Below, piece by piece: positions 1-8,837 of a stretch of DNA of 64,000 nt (position 1 is the first letter of the stretch; every line of letters starts with the position of its first letter). Position numbers and translations under genes: made by a program. Origin of the DNA: Calditrichia bacterium (lineage in GTDB: Bacteria > Calditrichota > Calditrichia > RBG-13-44-9 > J075); NCBI GenBank assembly GCA_028284905.1, contig JANQQU010000003.1:126001-190000 (forward strand), given 5' to 3'. The notes beneath the pieces were generated by a model, which saw only the letters and a list, made by a program, of their open reading frames with translations, did not search any database and was not told the origin of the DNA.

Positions 1-1
1 G

Positions 2-838
2 GCGCTTTTTAAACATGCCATCCAGGCGGTGGAAGATTTCGAAAAAGCCGCTGAGAAAGATGTTAAGATCGTTCTCCATGTTGCCGACCCGGCCAATGCG
101 GAATGGATGATCGATGGATTCATCAGTTATGGCGTTACGAATTTTGACATCATCGGGCTATCCTACTACTGGGCCTGGCATCGCCCGACAACGACAGCAC
201 AGGCGGGAGATGTCATCCGCACGTTTCGCCGCCTCTATCCGGAGAAAGAAGTCATCGTCGTGGAAACCGGCTATATCTGGACAACGGAATGGAAAGACCA
301 GGCGCCAAATATCATCAGTCATACTCACCCCGATTATCATCCTCCCACCCCGGAAGTTCAAAGGGATTGGTTAATCGAACTGACCCAGACCATCATCTCA
401 AATGGTGGCAGCGGTGTAATGTACTGGGAGCCCGCCTGGGTCTCCAGCAATTGCTTTACCCCCTGGGGACAAGGATCGCACCAGGAACATGCCACTTTTT
501 TTGATTTCGATAACCAACTTCTTTTACCGGGCGGCATCGAATGGATGCAGCACGACTATGACAAATCACCACCTGCCGATACCAGCAGAGCCGGGGACTG
601 GATTCAAATCTTAACCAACAGCTTCTCCGGGGATTTTACCATTCGCCAGCATACGGAAACGCCGCAAAAAATTACCTATACCGTTACAAATGATGAAGGG
701 AAGGAGATCCTTAGCAGTAGCACATCTTCTGAGGTAAGAGCAAAGGTAACGGATGTGCCCAATGGCATCTATCTCATCTCCGTTCTTCATGATGGGAAAG
801 TTGTTAAGTCGAAACAGATGAATTTGGGACATGGATAA
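2..838 (+). CDS. Glycoside hydrolase family 53-like endo-beta-1,4-galactanase, C-terminal part
   Basis: The frame is open from the left edge, so the N-terminus lies outside the window. The visible part carries the second half of a GH53 TIM barrel: 'FDIIGLSYYWAWH' followed by 'EVIVVETGYIW', where the Glu of VVETGY matches the GH53 nucleophile, and then 'GSGVMYWEPAW'. GH53 enzymes cut beta-1,4-galactan side chains of pectic arabinogalactan. After the barrel, about 80 residues ending in 'VPNGIYLISVLHDGKVVKSKQMNL' resemble a type-A secretion/sorting tail, which suggests export by a type IX-like system. The catalytic acid/base region is not visible. The next gene starts 91 bases downstream, so operon membership is unclear. 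Confidence 0.85.
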   Translation, partial: ALFKHAIQAVEDFEKAAEKDVKIVLHVADPANAEWMIDGFISYGVTNFDIIGLSYYWAWHRPTTTAQAGDVIRTFRRLYPEKEVIVVETGYIWTTEWKDQAPNIISHTHPDYHPPTPEVQRDWLIELTQTIISNGGSGVMYWEPAWVSSNCFTPWGQGSHQEHATFFDFDNQLLLPGGIEWMQHDYDKSPPADTSRAGDWIQILTNSFSGDFTIRQHTETPQKITYTVTNDEGKEILSSSTSSEVRAKVTDVPNGIYLISVLHDGKVVKSKQMNLGHG

Positions 839-850
839 AAGCAGGTAGCT

Positions 851-872
851 GTTGGCAGTTGATAGTGGCAGT
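851..872. repeat. Copy of a GTGGCAGT-type intergenic repeat
   Basis: A short stretch with 'TTGGCAGTTGATAGTGGCAG'. Similar text recurs at 27898-27935 and 36567-36658, always between genes. Too short and degenerate to define an element boundary. Confidence 0.35.
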
Positions 873-929
873 AAAAAAACTGATGCGATTAATGTGGTAA
901 ATTACTAAATCTCCAATTGATGAAATTCT

Positions 930-1619
930 GTGGATAAAATTCGAACTATTTACGACAACCTTTGGCAGGATGCACTTGTTCAATTTAATGCCAATACCTG
1001 GCAAGTCGATCCTTATATCAATGCGCAGCAAGATAATCGGCGGGGATTGACTTTGCTTGCCCGCCTCTCCCCGGGTGTTACCAGCCGTGTGTCGAATTTT
1101 CTCTCTGCGCTGCGCAAGATTGAACCCAATCAGTATTTCTATCCGGCCGCCGATTTTCATCTCACCATTCTTTCCATTATTAGCTGCTATGCCGGTTTCC
1201 AGCACAATCCCCAATTAGATGAAGCCTACATTGCCAGGATTGGGGAATGCCTCGCCGAGCTTCCGCCACCTAAAATCCACTTTCAAGGGATCACCGCATC
1301 ACCCGCATGTGTGATAATCCAGGGATTTCCCGCTGATGAGAATCTGCAAATCCTGCGCGACCGGCTGCGCAACAAATTCCAAAGCGGCCCTCTTCCCACG
1401 GCAATAGACGCCCGATATCCCTTGATTACTGCCCATTTAACAGTGATGCGTTTTCAAGCCGCGCCAGAAAATCTGCCGGCATTTATTGAGATGCTCCAAA
1501 AATACCGGGCGCACGATTTTGGCCAGCAACGACTCAATCACCTGCAATTTGTCGCAAATGACTGGTATCTCAAGCATTCTGATACCAAAATCCTTCATAA
1601 TTACACTTTATCGGACTAA
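930..1619 (+). CDS. 2H phosphoesterase superfamily protein (2'-5' RNA ligase-like)
   Basis: A 229-residue protein with the two H-x-T motifs that define the 2H phosphoesterase fold: 'DFHLTILSI' near residue 72 and 'TAHLTVMRF' near residue 170. Family members act on cyclic phosphodiesters at RNA ends or on cyclic nucleotides; the substrate here cannot be told. No signal peptide is seen, so it is probably cytoplasmic. The start is a GTG without a convincing ribosome binding site; the ATG seven bases earlier is followed at once by a stop, so GTG is the only good choice. The neighbours are secreted proteins and do not indicate a partner. Confidence 0.75.
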   Translation: MDKIRTIYDNLWQDALVQFNANTWQVDPYINAQQDNRRGLTLLARLSPGVTSRVSNFLSALRKIEPNQYFYPAADFHLTILSIISCYAGFQHNPQLDEAYIARIGECLAELPPPKIHFQGITASPACVIIQGFPADENLQILRDRLRNKFQSGPLPTAIDARYPLITAHLTVMRFQAAPENLPAFIEMLQKYRAHDFGQQRLNHLQFVANDWYLKHSDTKILHNYTLSD

Positions 1620-1731
1620 CCCGAACGTCACCGGAATCACCGTTAAAGACCGTAATTACCCGAAATTGGGTACAGACTATTCGCCAGCTCCTTTCTTAGG
1701 TTAAAGAAACTTTATTCTGAAAGGAGATAGC

Positions 1732-2970
1732 ATGAACAGATTGTCACCATTTTTTGGCCTTACCCGGGAAATCTTCTCCAGTAAGAATGCCCGGCGTTTT
1801 TTCTTTTTGCCATTAATCGTTACAGCCCTCATAATCGGTGATGGGCAGCTCCTCGCGCAATCACAGCTTTACGATTTGTATGTTAGCAGCGCAGCCACTA
1901 ATTCGGTGAAGTTGTATAACGGTGAAACCGGTGCATACATCAAGGATTTTGTTGCGGCCGGTGCCGGAGGACTGGATGATACTCAGGAAGTCGTTTTTGG
2001 CCCGGATGGGCATCTTTATGTTACCGGATTCGGTAATAACCGGATCAAAAAGTATAATGGGCAAACCGGGGAATTTATCGAGAACTTCAGTAAGAACTAC
2101 TCTCTGGTCAGTCCGGCAAAGATGACCTTTCGCTACGAAGATGGTTTGATTTATGTTAGTCAGTGGGGCGGTAGCCGCAAGGTTGCCCGTTTTCGGATTG
2201 ATGATGGCGAGTTTGTCGATGAATTCACCTCGGTTGGTGTTCCCGGCAATTGCGGCTTTGCCTGGGATTCTGATGGCAATCTTTATGTCGCCGGCTGGGG
2301 TTCCAACGGGAATGATGGCCTGGTTCAAAAATTCGATACTTCCGGCGTTCTCATGCAAACTTTTGTCCCTACCAGTGAGGTCGACGGGCCGGTCAACTGC
2401 TGGTTTGGTGAGAATGGGGATTTATTTGTGCAGGACTGGACCCGGGGCAATATCGAACGCTTCAGCGCTGATGGCACCCCTCTTGGTACCTATATTTCTA
2501 ACCTCGTTCGCACCGAAGGATATGACTGGGACGAGCATGGCGATCTCTATCTCTGTGACTGGTTTCAGGATCGTATAAATCGCTATGATTCGCAGGGGAA
2601 TTTCCTGGGCATTTTTGCAGACGGTGGCGGACTGGATACGCCGAATGGACTGGTTTTTGGCCCAAAATATATGCCGGTTGGCATCGAAGATGATGCGACC
2701 TTGCCGCAGGTTTATGAACTGAGCCAGAATTACCCCAATCCATTTAATCCTTCTACGACAGTTCGTTTTGCCATTCCGGAAGCGGCCCGGGTATCGGTTG
2801 AATTGTATACCGTGTTGGGGCATAAAATCCGCACAGTGGTGGATCGGCAAATGACACCGGGCTGGCATTCCATCAATATCGACGGTAGCGATCTCGCCAG
2901 CGGCATTTACCTTTACCGCATTCGCGCAAATGATTTTAGCGATGTAAAGAAAATGATCCTCATGAAGTAA
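1732..2970 (+). CDS. Secreted NHL-repeat beta-propeller protein with C-terminal sorting domain
   Basis: A 412-residue protein. It opens with a basic region and a hydrophobic segment (about residues 22-42) ending in 'LLAQSQ', a likely signal peptide. Residues about 43-310 hold repeated 'VFGPDGHLYVTGFGNNRIKKY'-type blades characteristic of NHL propellers, such as 'AWDSDGNLYVAGWGSNG' and 'WDEHGDLYLCDWFQDRI'. The last 85 residues contain 'YPNPFNPSTTVRF' and end 'SGIYLYRIRANDFSDVKKMILMK', the type-A sorting/FlgD-Ig-like tail. The protein is probably exported across the outer membrane or displayed at the surface; its ligand is unknown. 'AAAGGAG' sits seven bases before the ATG. Confidence 0.85.
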   Translation: MNRLSPFFGLTREIFSSKNARRFFFLPLIVTALIIGDGQLLAQSQLYDLYVSSAATNSVKLYNGETGAYIKDFVAAGAGGLDDTQEVVFGPDGHLYVTGFGNNRIKKYNGQTGEFIENFSKNYSLVSPAKMTFRYEDGLIYVSQWGGSRKVARFRIDDGEFVDEFTSVGVPGNCGFAWDSDGNLYVAGWGSNGNDGLVQKFDTSGVLMQTFVPTSEVDGPVNCWFGENGDLFVQDWTRGNIERFSADGTPLGTYISNLVRTEGYDWDEHGDLYLCDWFQDRINRYDSQGNFLGIFADGGGLDTPNGLVFGPKYMPVGIEDDATLPQVYELSQNYPNPFNPSTTVRFAIPEAARVSVELYTVLGHKIRTVVDRQMTPGWHSINIDGSDLASGIYLYRIRANDFSDVKKMILMK

Positions 2971-3002
2971 GTTATCACCGCAAAACCTCTCATGTTGTGA
3001 AG

Positions 3003-3049
3003 AACAGGCCAGTGACAGGCAGCATCTGCCAGCATTGGCCTGTTTAATA
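3003..3049 (+). terminator. Intrinsic terminator after the NHL propeller gene
   Basis: Arms 'AACAGGCCA' (3003-3011) and 'TGGCCTGTT' (3036-3044) pair perfectly, with a smaller inner hairpin around 'GGCAGCATCTGCC', followed by a T/A-rich tail. It lies 32 bases after the preceding stop codon. The rest of the 340-base gap, up to 3310, holds nothing I can name except the ribosome binding site of the next gene. Confidence 0.7.
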
Positions 3050-3310
3050 ATTACATTTCATGATAGAAATTATCAGCCCGCCATCTTCATTTTAATTCTC
3101 CTGCAAAGCTAACCTTGTTTCCGGAAAAAATTAGTAATAACTTCCCGCTAAATATCGAAGACAAAACTCAGCAGATGTTTAAAGATCACCAGCGCACCCG
3201 ATCTTTTATTGCCTTCGCAACATATTGATCTTTACTGCGTGTTTCAATGGATGGGGTAGATGCCTCATCGTTAGCTCTCTCAAACTTTATTAGATTTACC
3301 GGAGGAAAAA

Positions 3311-3697
3311 ATGCACAGTGTTCCTTTCCGTATTCCCTCACTTTATTCAGACCTTGCCGAAGCAGACGGTATTGCCTCCCTGGAAGGAAAATCATTATCC
3401 CTGGAAATTCAGACCAAAGATGCATTTATCGGCGTGCTAAAATCGGATGTTAAAGAAATTAATGTGCCGGTATCTGAACTGCGGGAAGTAAAATTCGAAT
3501 CGAAATGGTTTTCCAATAAGCTGATCATTCGCGGGCGGAAGATGAATTCCCTGGCTGCAATTCCCGGCTGTGATAAAGGCGAATTGATCCTGAACATCGC
3601 CCGGGCCGATAAGGACAGTGCAAAAGCGTTTGCGACCGAACTTGATCTGATGATTCAGGAAGCCAAACTACATAAGATGAATAGCGAGGACAGCTAA
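3311..3697 (+). CDS. Conserved hypothetical protein, possibly PH/GRAM-like fold
   Basis: A 128-residue soluble protein with no signal peptide. Alternating short beta-like stretches ('SLSLEIQTKDAFIGVL', 'EINVPVSELREVKFES', 'NKLIIRGRKM', 'GELILNIARAD') end in an amphipathic helix ('AKAFATELDLMIQEAKL'). That order (seven strands and a final helix) resembles bacterial PH-like domains, but I do not recognise a named family. 'CCGGAGG' lies six bases before the ATG and fixes the start. It stands alone between a terminator and the ThuA-like gene. Confidence 0.6.
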   Translation: MHSVPFRIPSLYSDLAEADGIASLEGKSLSLEIQTKDAFIGVLKSDVKEINVPVSELREVKFESKWFSNKLIIRGRKMNSLAAIPGCDKGELILNIARADKDSAKAFATELDLMIQEAKLHKMNSEDS

Positions 3698-3761
3698 GTG
3701 ATTGCAGGATCTTAGCTTAATTTTTCAGTATGATCTTTGTCTTTTTATTCTGGAGTGATAA

Positions 3762-4544
3762 ATGCGAACTTACCACTTTTTCACAATGCCAAAACGAAGA
3801 CTAACCAGCTTACTACTGGCCGCAATAATCATCGCGTGTTCCTTGCCATGTGCGCAGCTTTTTGCAAAGAATGATTCGGATTCGTTAAAACTGATCGTAG
3901 TAACCGGCGGCCCGACGCTTCGCCACCATATTAATTTAGTGCCGAGCAGCTTTTATACTTTGTTCGAAGGATACGACAATATTCAATGGGATCACGCTTC
4001 TTCGGATGAAGCGGCCTTTCAATCCGAGGAACTCGCCAATTATGATGTTTTGGTGATGTATAATCGCAGTGATTCTCTGTCGGCCACATCAATGGAGAAT
4101 CTAAAATCCTTTCTTGAAAGTGGTAAAGGTGTTGTTATTCTTCACCATGCGCTGGGCAGCTATAATGATTGGGAATGGTGGTGGCGGGATGTCGTTGCCG
4201 GCAAATATCAGATGAAGGATACGGATGACTTTCCGAAATCCACCTATAAATTAGGCGAACGTATTTCCGTTAGTGCCGTGGAAAAACATCCGATTACCGT
4301 TGAGATGGAAGCTTTTGAATTTCAGGATGAAACATATAAAAAGCTCTGGATATCGCCTGAGGCACAGATACTTTATAAAACCGATAATCCAACCAGCGAC
4401 GGACCAGTTGCCTGGATCAGTCCATATGCCAATTCCCGGGTTATCGTTTTGCAACCGGGCCATACCAACGTCGCACATAAAAACAAATATTATCGAGCAT
4501 TAGTGCATAGAGCTATCATCTGGTCAAGCGGGAACTCAGAATAA
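3762..4544 (+). CDS. Exported ThuA-domain protein (trehalose-utilisation/glutamine amidotransferase-like fold)
   Basis: A 260-residue protein. An N-terminal hydrophobic segment (residues 15-34) ends in 'IIACSLPCAQLFA'; 'IIAC' could be a lipobox, so it may be a lipoprotein rather than a free periplasmic protein. The rest follows the ThuA pattern: 'LIVVTGGPTLRHH', 'YDVLVMYNRSD', 'LKSFLESGKGVVILHHALG', a 'WWWRDVVAGKY' stretch, 'HPITVEMEAFEFQDETYK', and a final 'RVIVLQPGHTN' and 'ALVHRAIIW'. ThuA-like proteins are linked to sugar degradation, but the exact reaction is not known for this branch. 'TGGAG' precedes the ATG. The serine-hydrolase gene follows after about 70 bases and may be co-transcribed. 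Confidence 0.8.
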   Translation: MRTYHFFTMPKRRLTSLLLAAIIIACSLPCAQLFAKNDSDSLKLIVVTGGPTLRHHINLVPSSFYTLFEGYDNIQWDHASSDEAAFQSEELANYDVLVMYNRSDSLSATSMENLKSFLESGKGVVILHHALGSYNDWEWWWRDVVAGKYQMKDTDDFPKSTYKLGERISVSAVEKHPITVEMEAFEFQDETYKKLWISPEAQILYKTDNPTSDGPVAWISPYANSRVIVLQPGHTNVAHKNKYYRALVHRAIIWSSGNSE

Positions 4545-4616
4545 CTTCCAGTGAAATTTTTTGAACCCGCATCAACCCCAATTTTGTATTCAAAAAGAAT
4601 GATTGCCGGAGGAATT

Positions 4617-6656
4617 ATGGATTTAGCCAAACTACCATTCTCTCAAATTCGACATTTTCTGATTTTGTTTCTGATCTGCATTTTCACAGCAACTGTAGCG
4701 CAGGAAACTGCGGCTGTATCTTCCGGTCTTCTGCAACTGAATCTCGTGAAGAGTGATTCTTTACCTGCCCAGACGCCCCATGCATACACTCTCGATTTGC
4801 AAGCGGATCAGTTTGTCTTCGGCCAGGTGAATCAAATCACCGTCGATGTTGTCGTAACTGTTCAGGGCCCTGATGGCGAAACACTCCATACTTTTGATAA
4901 TCCTGCCCGCGGACCGGAACCGTTTCATTTTACCGCGACGGAAAGCGGTGAATACAATATCGAAGTGAAGCCCTTTCAAGAAGAGAGTGGCAAGTATACG
5001 ATTGAAGTTAAACGCCTGGAACCCCTCGCGAAAGATCCCGCCAAACGGGTAGACCAGTTGATGACAGTACACACCAATATGGAAAGCCCCGGGGCAGTGA
5101 TTGCCGTTGTTGAAAAAGGGGAAATAGCTTTTGCGCAAGCGTATGGTCTGGCCAATTTAACCTATCAATTGCCGTTTACAGTAGAGACACTGAACAATAT
5201 TGGCTCTACCTCGAAACAATTCACCTGCTTTGCGATCGTACTGCTTGCCCGGGATGGAAAGTTAAGTCTGGATGATGACATTCGGACACACATCCCAGAA
5301 TTAAAAGATTTTGGTAAAACTGTCACCCTGCGTCATTTAATGACCCACACCAGCGGCTATCGGGAATTCCTCAACCTGGTCAGCATGGCCGGCCGCAGGC
5401 TGGATAAGGGAGATTACATTTCCCGGGATGAACTGATTGCCATCGTGCAGCGCCAACCGGAATTACAGAACGACCCCGGCAAGGAATGGAATTACAACAA
5501 TACTGCCTTCGGATTGCTGGCGATGGTAGTTGAGCGCGTCAGCGGAGAAACTTTTCCCGATTGGATGAAAGAAAATGTTTTTAAACCATTGGGGATGAAC
5601 AATTCTTTCGTGCGTAGCCATTCCATGGAAGTAATCCCCAATAGTGCCCAGGGCTATGTCGGTAACAGCGATGGCGGCTTTGATGAAGGGCGCGACCTCT
5701 CCGCAGCGATGGGCGCCGGCGCCATTTACACGACGATTGGGGACCTGGCAAAATGGATCAAAAACTTCAAAACGGAAACCGTTGGCGGCAAAGGTGTTTT
5801 TCAGGAAATGACGACGCGATTTGTTATTGAGGAAGGAGATACAACCGCTTACGCACTCGGTTTATTTGTAGATGAACACAATGGTCTAAAGAGGATCCAT
5901 CATGGCGGGGCGGATCTCGCGCATCGTTCGATGCTCGCTTATTATCCCGAGATTGATGCGGCGATCATTACCCAGAGTAACAGCGCTTTATTTCCGCGTA
6001 ATCTTGCCTCGGAAATCGCCGAACTATTTTTTAAAGCGCATATGACCACTGAAGAAGAAGGGACTGTCGCAGTAGCAGATTCTACCCCATTCAATCCGGA
6101 GGAGTATGATCCGGAAAATTTTGACAAGTTTGTCGGGCAATACGAGCTGGAAGCAGCGCCCGGATTTATTCTCGATTTCACCCGGGAGGAAGACAAGTTC
6201 TATTCGCAGGCCACCGGGCAGGCGCGCCTGGAAATTGTGCCGACATCGGATTCGACCTTCAAGTTGCTGGTGGTAGAAGCCAGTCTTACCTTTCATAAGG
6301 ACAAGGATGGCAAAGTTGAGACATTGACCCTGCATCAAAATGGTAATCATTTGGCAAAACGAGTGCAGGAGGCGCCCTGGGCACCGGATCCCGACGAATT
6401 GACCACGTATACTGGCCAATACTTCAGCAGTGAACTGGAAACTTTTTATGAACTGGTAGTAAAAGACAGCAATCTGGTAGTTCAACACCGGCGAATGGAC
6501 GACATCTCGCTCACACCGGCGAAAAAGGATAATTTTCGAGCCGGTTATCCGATTGCAGAACTAAACTTCATTCGCAATGACGCCGGGGACATAACCGCAC
6601 TGGAAGCATCCAACGGGCGGACCCGGGGCATACGGTTTAAGAAACAGAATCAATAA
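4617..6656 (+). CDS. Exported serine hydrolase of the class C beta-lactamase/penicillin-binding fold
   Basis: A 679-residue protein starting at the ATG after 'GGAGG' (4608-4612); an upstream in-frame GTG at 4551 has no such site. A signal peptide covers about residues 1-30 ('FLILFLICIFTATVAQE'). Residues 35-140 form a beta-rich domain resembling a pre-peptidase-type module. The catalytic domain has the serine motif 'STSKQFT' (S-x-x-K), 'YNNTAFGLL' (Y-x-N) and 'HHGGADLAHRS' (H-x-G). Two repeated C-terminal beta domains ('FDKFVGQYELEAAPGF', 'LTTYTGQYFSSELETFYELVV') match the DUF3471-type tail. Such proteins are usually periplasmic esterases or peptidases; the substrate is unknown. Confidence 0.88.
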   Translation: MDLAKLPFSQIRHFLILFLICIFTATVAQETAAVSSGLLQLNLVKSDSLPAQTPHAYTLDLQADQFVFGQVNQITVDVVVTVQGPDGETLHTFDNPARGPEPFHFTATESGEYNIEVKPFQEESGKYTIEVKRLEPLAKDPAKRVDQLMTVHTNMESPGAVIAVVEKGEIAFAQAYGLANLTYQLPFTVETLNNIGSTSKQFTCFAIVLLARDGKLSLDDDIRTHIPELKDFGKTVTLRHLMTHTSGYREFLNLVSMAGRRLDKGDYISRDELIAIVQRQPELQNDPGKEWNYNNTAFGLLAMVVERVSGETFPDWMKENVFKPLGMNNSFVRSHSMEVIPNSAQGYVGNSDGGFDEGRDLSAAMGAGAIYTTIGDLAKWIKNFKTETVGGKGVFQEMTTRFVIEEGDTTAYALGLFVDEHNGLKRIHHGGADLAHRSMLAYYPEIDAAIITQSNSALFPRNLASEIAELFFKAHMTTEEEGTVAVADSTPFNPEEYDPENFDKFVGQYELEAAPGFILDFTREEDKFYSQATGQARLEIVPTSDSTFKLLVVEASLTFHKDKDGKVETLTLHQNGNHLAKRVQEAPWAPDPDELTTYTGQYFSSELETFYELVVKDSNLVVQHRRMDDISLTPAKKDNFRAGYPIAELNFIRNDAGDITALEASNGRTRGIRFKKQNQ

Positions 6657-6921
6657 AGATTAACCGGCGAGGAAGTAATAAGACGAGCTCTCCTCGCTCC
6701 CGAAGTGTTCCTTTTATTACTCTTGAGATTAAGCACTACACCGCTTCATGATATTAGTGATCTTTACATTCGGAATCTATCACATTACCGTTGGCACTTG
6801 CACCAGTGGGCGATTACCTACTGATCATGTAATTTACTTATTCTTCTCCTCTTGAAACGCACTTTATCTTCAAACATAAAGAACAAACAAACATGTTTCA
6901 CAAAACAATTGGGAGAATTTC

Positions 6922-8226
6922 ATGAATAAAAAACTGTTTAAGATTTTTCTACTGTTGCTTTTTACTTTTGCAACGCCAGCTGTGGCAGAGTCCCCCGACG
7001 ATATTCTCAAGAAATACCCGGCAGAATTTCGTGGCGATAAAAGCCTGTTGCATTCCGCCGCCTATCAGGCCTGGCAATTTACGCCGGATCTGCCAATGCC
7101 ATTTCTGGAAAGTGCAGATACTTACGTGATCCAGGAAGTATTCTGCGAGATGTTTGAAACCACCAACAACACCTGGAACAACGAAACACTGACCCAGCAT
7201 TCTTATACCTCCGCCGGCAAAATAGATACGATTTATACCCAAAACTGGTGGAACGGTAACTGGAATGATTACGAACGCTCATCTTATTTTTATGACCCGC
7301 AAAACGGACGGCTTATCGAAAGAATTTTTGAAAGCACCGTCATTACCGGCAGCTGGCAAAATATTTCCCGCTCCACCCGCGAGTATGACAGCCAGGGACG
7401 GGATTCGATCATCACTAACGAATCCTGGGGTAATTTGGGCTGGGAATTATCCAACCGACAAGTCTATACTTACGACAACCTGAGCCGCTTTACCATCATC
7501 CAGTTCGAAAGCTGGGACGACTTTAGCAACACCTGGGCGGTGATGTCCCGCAATGAATATTTTTACGACGGGAATACTAATGTGATTACCGAGTTTGTTA
7601 ACGCCGGTTGGAGCGGAACGCAATGGGAAAATATTTCCCGTACCGTTAATACTTATAATGGCGATGGTAATTTTGAGGAAATTCTAATCCAAATTTGGTT
7701 TAGTAACGACTGGTTCAACAATACCCGATTTGGCTACAGTTATGATAGTAGCGGCTATCTTATTCAGGTCGATTATCAGCAGTGGGATAATGTTTCTACC
7801 TGGAACGATTTTATCCGAACGCTTTATACGAATGATACCAATGGCCTGGAAATTATGTCCCTGGAAGAATTTTGGGTGAGCAATACCTGGATCGGCAACG
7901 AGCGCTGTACCAATACCTGGCAAATGCTCGTCACCGGCATCGAGGATCCTTCAGCGACGATTATCGACAATTATGATTTACACAATTATCCCAATCCGTT
8001 TAATCCGGAAACAACCATCAGCTTTACCCTGCCAGCGACTGAGCAGGTAACCCTTAAGGTTTATAACCTGCTCGGGCAGGAAGTCGCCACTTTGTTGGAA
8101 GGTGTTAAGGAAAGTGGTAATCACAAGATAAAATTCCAGGCGAACAATCTTCCCAGCGGCATCTATTTTTATCAGTTACAAACAAAGACAGCGTCCTTGA
8201 CTCGCAAGATGTTCCTAACCCGCTAA
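6922..8226 (+). CDS. Secreted tandem-repeat protein with C-terminal sorting domain
   Basis: A 434-residue protein with a clear signal peptide ('FKIFLLLLFTFATPAVAES'). Residues about 85-335 consist of repeats of roughly 45 residues built on 'YFYD..GR....ESW....W.N.SR..Y.YD', for example 'SRSTREYDSQGRDSIITN' and 'SRNEYFYDGNTNVITEF'. The pattern is reminiscent of YD/RHS-like beta repeats but shorter, and rich in Asn and Trp. The tail from residue 350 ('NYPNPFNPETTISFTLPATEQVTLKVYNLLGQEV') is a textbook type-A sorting domain ending 'LTRKMFLTR'. I cannot assign a function beyond a surface or secreted beta-repeat protein. 'GGGAG' precedes the ATG. The 265 bases upstream hold only a weak 7-bp hairpin (6667-6697). 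Confidence 0.8.
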   Translation: MNKKLFKIFLLLLFTFATPAVAESPDDILKKYPAEFRGDKSLLHSAAYQAWQFTPDLPMPFLESADTYVIQEVFCEMFETTNNTWNNETLTQHSYTSAGKIDTIYTQNWWNGNWNDYERSSYFYDPQNGRLIERIFESTVITGSWQNISRSTREYDSQGRDSIITNESWGNLGWELSNRQVYTYDNLSRFTIIQFESWDDFSNTWAVMSRNEYFYDGNTNVITEFVNAGWSGTQWENISRTVNTYNGDGNFEEILIQIWFSNDWFNNTRFGYSYDSSGYLIQVDYQQWDNVSTWNDFIRTLYTNDTNGLEIMSLEEFWVSNTWIGNERCTNTWQMLVTGIEDPSATIIDNYDLHNYPNPFNPETTISFTLPATEQVTLKVYNLLGQEVATLLEGVKESGNHKIKFQANNLPSGIYFYQLQTKTASLTRKMFLTR

Positions 8227-8355
8227 TTGAGGTTAGCGATGAAAATATCGTGTCGACTAAAAATGATCATGCTGATGATATTTGTGATGTTTTTTGTTTA
8301 ATATTTCAAAAAACGTTAGTATCATTTTTCCAACCAAATTTGAAAGGAGCTACCA

Positions 8356-8628
8356 ATGGTTACTGTATTTATTCGACACAAGGTTGCAGATTTTGATGCT
8401 TGGAAAAAAGGCTATGATGCCGACTCACCCACTCGCGATGCTGCCGGGATTCAGGAAGTCGGTATCTATCATGAAAATGGCGATACCAATATGATCATGG
8501 TAGTCATGAGCGCCCCTAATGCGGATGTCATCAATGGCATGCTATCTTCACCGGATATGGCGGAAAAAATGAAAAACGCTGGCGTAATATCTCCCCCGGA
8601 AGTTTGGTTTGGCGAATCGCTGGGATAG
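8356..8628 (+). CDS. Small dimeric alpha/beta-barrel (ABM-like) protein
   Basis: A 90-residue protein, 'MVTVFIRHKVADFDAWKKGYD...', with the layout of the antibiotic-biosynthesis-monooxygenase/stress-response dimeric barrel: a first strand 'VTVFIRHKV', helix 'DFDAWKKGYDA', strand 'VGIYHENGDTNMIMVVMSA', helix 'VINGMLSSPDMAEKMKNAGV' and a final strand. Members range from heme or quinone monooxygenases to proteins with no known activity; no catalytic residue can be claimed. Start supported by 'AAAGGAG' seven bases before the ATG. Single gene. Confidence 0.7.
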   Translation: MVTVFIRHKVADFDAWKKGYDADSPTRDAAGIQEVGIYHENGDTNMIMVVMSAPNADVINGMLSSPDMAEKMKNAGVISPPEVWFGESLG

Positions 8629-8641
8629 GTTTATTTAAAAA

Positions 8642-8660
8642 CCGGCGTTTTTTGCGCCGG
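8642..8660 (-). terminator. Likely terminator of the minus-strand electron-transfer cluster
   Basis: 'CCGGCG' (8642-8647) and 'CGCCGG' (8655-8660) form a stem. Read on the minus strand it is followed by a run of T (complement of the A-run before 8642). It lies 178 bases past the last minus-strand stop (8838), with REP-like repeats between. It also sits just after the plus-strand gene ending at 8628 and could act weakly there. Confidence 0.5.
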
Positions 8661-8663
8661 ATT

Positions 8664-8800
8664 AAACGAAATCGGCCCAATGGGCCTTAACCATCCTTCG
8701 CGAACAAAACATAGCCCTGCAAGGGCGACATATCTAAGCCCGGGACGCCAGCCCCGGGCTTATCCAACAAAAATTGTTAAGCCCTGTAGGGGCGACATAG
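8664..8800. repeat. Cluster of REP-like palindromic repeats
   Basis: Three related units: 'GGCCCAATGGGCC' (8673-8685), 'AGCCCTGCAAGGGCGACA' (8713-8730) and 'AGCCCTGTAGGGGCGACA' (8780-8797), plus an 'AAGCCCGGGA...CCCCGGGCTT' hairpin (8736-8761). The same units recur at 34089-34443 and 42865-43043. Confidence 0.75.
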
Positions 8801-8837
8801 TTGCGCCTTACCCATAAAGAAAACCACCCAATACAGA

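Noticed and set aside
930-938. Perfect DnaA box 'TGTGGATAA' at the 2H phosphoesterase start
   Set aside because: A single nine-base match within coding sequence, far from the origin-type genes; expected by chance.
3186-3425. Minus-strand open frame overlapping the PH-like gene start
   Set aside because: The plus-strand gene has a strong ribosome binding site; this frame has none and no family likeness.
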